This document shows, in pieces, positions 6,901 through 7,553 of a stretch of 7,553 nt of DNA. A program made the translations under genes and the position numbers. Origin of the DNA: Acidimicrobiia bacterium (GTDB taxonomy: Bacteria; Actinomycetota; Acidimicrobiia; IMCC26256; JAENVU01); NCBI GenBank assembly GCA_025357995.1, contig JANYLF010000247.1:1-7553 (forward strand). The letters run 5' to 3'. The number at the start of each line of letters is the position of its first letter. Positions within the stretch are counted from its first letter, which is position 1. The notes under the pieces are model-generated. The model saw only the letters and a list, made by a program, of their open reading frames with translations, was not told where the DNA came from and did no database searches.

Positions 6901-7331
6901 ACCGGGTGGAGGGCGACCCCGAGGGCGACGATGCCACGATCGCGCTCCTCGATCGCGGCGGTGTGGCCACGACGATGCGATCACGCACGGAATCGGACTC
7001 ACGCCTGCGTGGGACGAAGCAGACCGTGGCATCCGAGCGTCAGGTGTTCGTGACGCGTGGTCGCGTCGACGACCGCATCGTCGCGATCGTTCCTGAAGTG
7101 AAGGGCACGACGACCGTGGGTCTCACGCTCCTCCACCTCGAACTCGCCGATCGGGTCTCGGCCGATGTGGCCCGCGGTGTGCTCTCGGGGTATCGCCACC
7201 GTTACACCGCGTTGCGCGGCGCGGTGACCGAGACCGAGCCCGAGTTCGACGACGCGCGCCTCGCGGCAATTCCCGTCGTCGACCTGCTGACGTTGCCGAT
7301 AGCGTCGCTCGCCGACCGCTGGCGCTCGTGA
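3918..7331 (+). CDS. glmS: Very long glutamine-fructose-6-phosphate aminotransferase (GlmS-like, 1137 aa)
   Basis: GlmS converts fructose-6-phosphate and glutamine to glucosamine-6-phosphate. The ATG at 3918 is fixed by the N-terminal MCGIVAV, whose Cys2 is the glutaminase nucleophile. Glutaminase domain: RGRDSAGV (169-176), HTRWA (262-266), NAHP (275-278), LNGDVDNY (296-303), TDAKVI (320-325). SIS1: HYLFKEI (Lys 476), GQGTAAVAG (about 529), SQSGTTTDT (582-590), VASTKAF (635-641). SIS2: E717, K721, E724 and H740 keep the exact spacing of E. coli E481, K485, E488 and H504. VDAIKHQAKTVTV ends with K939 at the place of catalytic K603. The usual length is about 610 residues. Extra material lies at about 12-150 (helix-rich), 180-255, 827-930 and 945-1137 (beyond the normal C terminus). 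The frame is unbroken with uniform codon use, so this is not an assembly fusion. It lies next to glmM, the following pathway step, which supports the role. The inserts have no recognised function. Confidence 0.88.
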   Translation: MCGIVAVLRRPSDRTPPDLSGLVDLLAAATADLARGAASEATRVEDFRAAASHLGTVDAALRGSPGVRALLSDTAGRSRLVSELDRQDAIVVEFEAGLDDELAVVPAAVEQLNSALSEIKDRLWALRRDRLRTADAVAGLAGDVRSTGAIDGFLSVQVALAAIDRLEVRGRDSAGVEIVVRDFALDLGDAAVLEQFARRADGLHRDRTLRMVDGAICFVYKAAAEIGELGDNVAHLRAAIAGDDLLRAALANEIASVVVLSHTRWASVGIISEANAHPLDHEEIGRDSLVYSAAALNGDVDNYAELVGLHRLAIAPEITTDAKVIPALISRGIDAGLSPMAAFREAVAGFEGSVAIGAHTSAAPGRVFLALRGSGQGLYVGLAEDAFVVASEPYGLVEETQTYLRLDGETAANPDNPGGSRGQIVVLDAAHAGTIAGLERFSYDGTAVPVVEADFAHAEITTRDIDRGEFPHYLFKEITEAPSSFRKTLRGKIVERDGRLHVELGTETIPGELRERIQSGAIRRVIVIGQGTAAVAGQSLAAALADAVGPMHSLRVTAMLATELSGFGLSNDMSDALVVAISQSGTTTDTNTTVDLARGRGAAVIAIVNRRNSDLVDRSDGVLYTSDGRDVEMSVASTKAFYAQVAAGFLLAEALAEAFGAPAASDELLHGLRALPDAMRVVIDRREEIARAAWRHAPSRRYWAVVGNGANRIAAHEVRIKLSELCYKSIACDGTEDKKHIDLSSEPLILVCGAGLTGSTADDVAKELAIYRAHSAAAIAIVSEDDDRYGAAIDLVRVPRVHPRLGFVLSAMAGHLFGYEAALAIDASARPLREARAIIEATPVEQDLAPLSHQLAGLASSYFDGLRTGSYDGSLEAGTAVRLASVFRYAAGIAPLDLYSAEHGTLGTPTTIVADLNVALTEAIEQLTRPVDAIKHQAKTVTVGISRSDETLLQVPLVQAVLSAGTPRDGLTYKILRTLVDLDSAVARVSGFTRYRVEGDPEGDDATIALLDRGGVATTMRSRTESDSRLRGTKQTVASERQVFVTRGRVDDRIVAIVPEVKGTTTVGLTLLHLELADRVSADVARGVLSGYRHRYTALRGAVTETEPEFDDARLAAIPVVDLLTLPIASLADRWRS

Positions 7332-7356
7332 ACCGACGGGTGCGAATCGACCGGCC

Positions 7357-7553
7357 GTGAACGGAATCGGCACGAACGTGTACGGCGTCGGTACGGACCT
7401 GGTCGAGATTCCCCGATTCCGCTTGGCGCTCGAACGACGACCGACGCTCGCGGCCCGGATCTTCTCCGACGCGGAGCGCGAGTACGCGGCACGGTTCAAG
7501 GAGCCGGCCCCCCGGTTGGCGGCGCGGTTCGGCGCAAAGGAAGCCGTGATGAA
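7357..7553 (+). CDS. acpS: Holo-[acyl-carrier-protein] synthase, truncated by window end
   Basis: AcpS transfers 4'-phosphopantetheine from coenzyme A to a serine of acyl carrier protein, activating it for fatty acid synthesis. The visible 65 residues contain YGVGTDLVEIPRF with the Mg-ligand Asp (about 14), ARIFSDAERE, and LAARFGAKEAVM with the second ligand Glu (about 62). Asp-Glu spacing is 48, close to the usual 50. The C-terminal half lies outside the window. Start is uncertain: GTG 7357 gives seven extra residues, while GTG 7378 in the same frame (VYGVGTDLVEI) matches the usual short N terminus better. Neither has a strong ribosome-binding site. The gap from the glmS stop is 25 bp (or 46), so it is probably translated from the same transcript. 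Confidence 0.92.
   Translation, partial: MNGIGTNVYGVGTDLVEIPRFRLALERRPTLAARIFSDAEREYAARFKEPAPRLAARFGAKEAVM

Noticed and set aside
5996..7096. Plus-strand open frame of 366 codons overlapping the end of glmS
   Set aside because: It is Arg-rich and lies in the +1-type shadow frame, whereas the glmS frame here carries the E717/K721/E724/H740 and K939 motifs.
3918..7331. glmS as two genes joined by a sequencing error
   Set aside because: Catalytic motifs before and after every insertion lie in one continuous frame in the correct family order, so a frameshift or misassembly is not needed to explain the length.

Overview
The window is high-GC bacterial DNA with dense, mostly GTG/ATG-started genes. 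The order rplM-rpsI-glmM-glmS-acpS on the plus strand, GTG starts and TANNNT-type -10 elements suggest an actinobacterium (Actinomycetota). A deep branch such as Acidimicrobiia is a guess, and no rRNA or other phylogenetic marker is present to settle it. There are no tRNAs, insertion sequences, CRISPR repeats or other mobile elements.

Layout: (1) Positions 1-1361, minus strand, hold one long open frame that starts at GTG 1361 and runs off the left edge. It is an alkaline-phosphatase-superfamily (type I phosphodiesterase / nucleotide pyrophosphatase-like) protein. Its active-site blocks appear in an unusual, apparently permuted order. (2) Positions 1362-1590 are the divergent intergenic region, with a candidate rplM promoter, a 20-bp-spaced direct repeat and a GC-rich leader hairpin. 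(3) rplM (L13) and rpsI (S9) overlap by 4 bases (GTGA). (4) glmM follows after 21 bp. (5) A 123-bp gap with a small hairpin and a good -10 element leads to a very long glmS-like gene of 1137 codons, almost twice the usual size. (6) After 25 bp, acpS begins and is cut by the right edge.

The plus-strand genes form a likely growth-linked operon: two ribosomal proteins, then two enzymes of the UDP-N-acetylglucosamine (peptidoglycan precursor) pathway. GlmS makes glucosamine-6-phosphate and GlmM converts it to glucosamine-1-phosphate. Holo-ACP synthase then activates the acyl carrier protein for fatty acid synthesis. The most interesting objects are the giant GlmS and the permuted phosphatase. In GlmS the catalytic residues of a normal GlmS are all identifiable in the isomerase part, but large insertions and a 193-residue C-terminal extension of unknown function are added.
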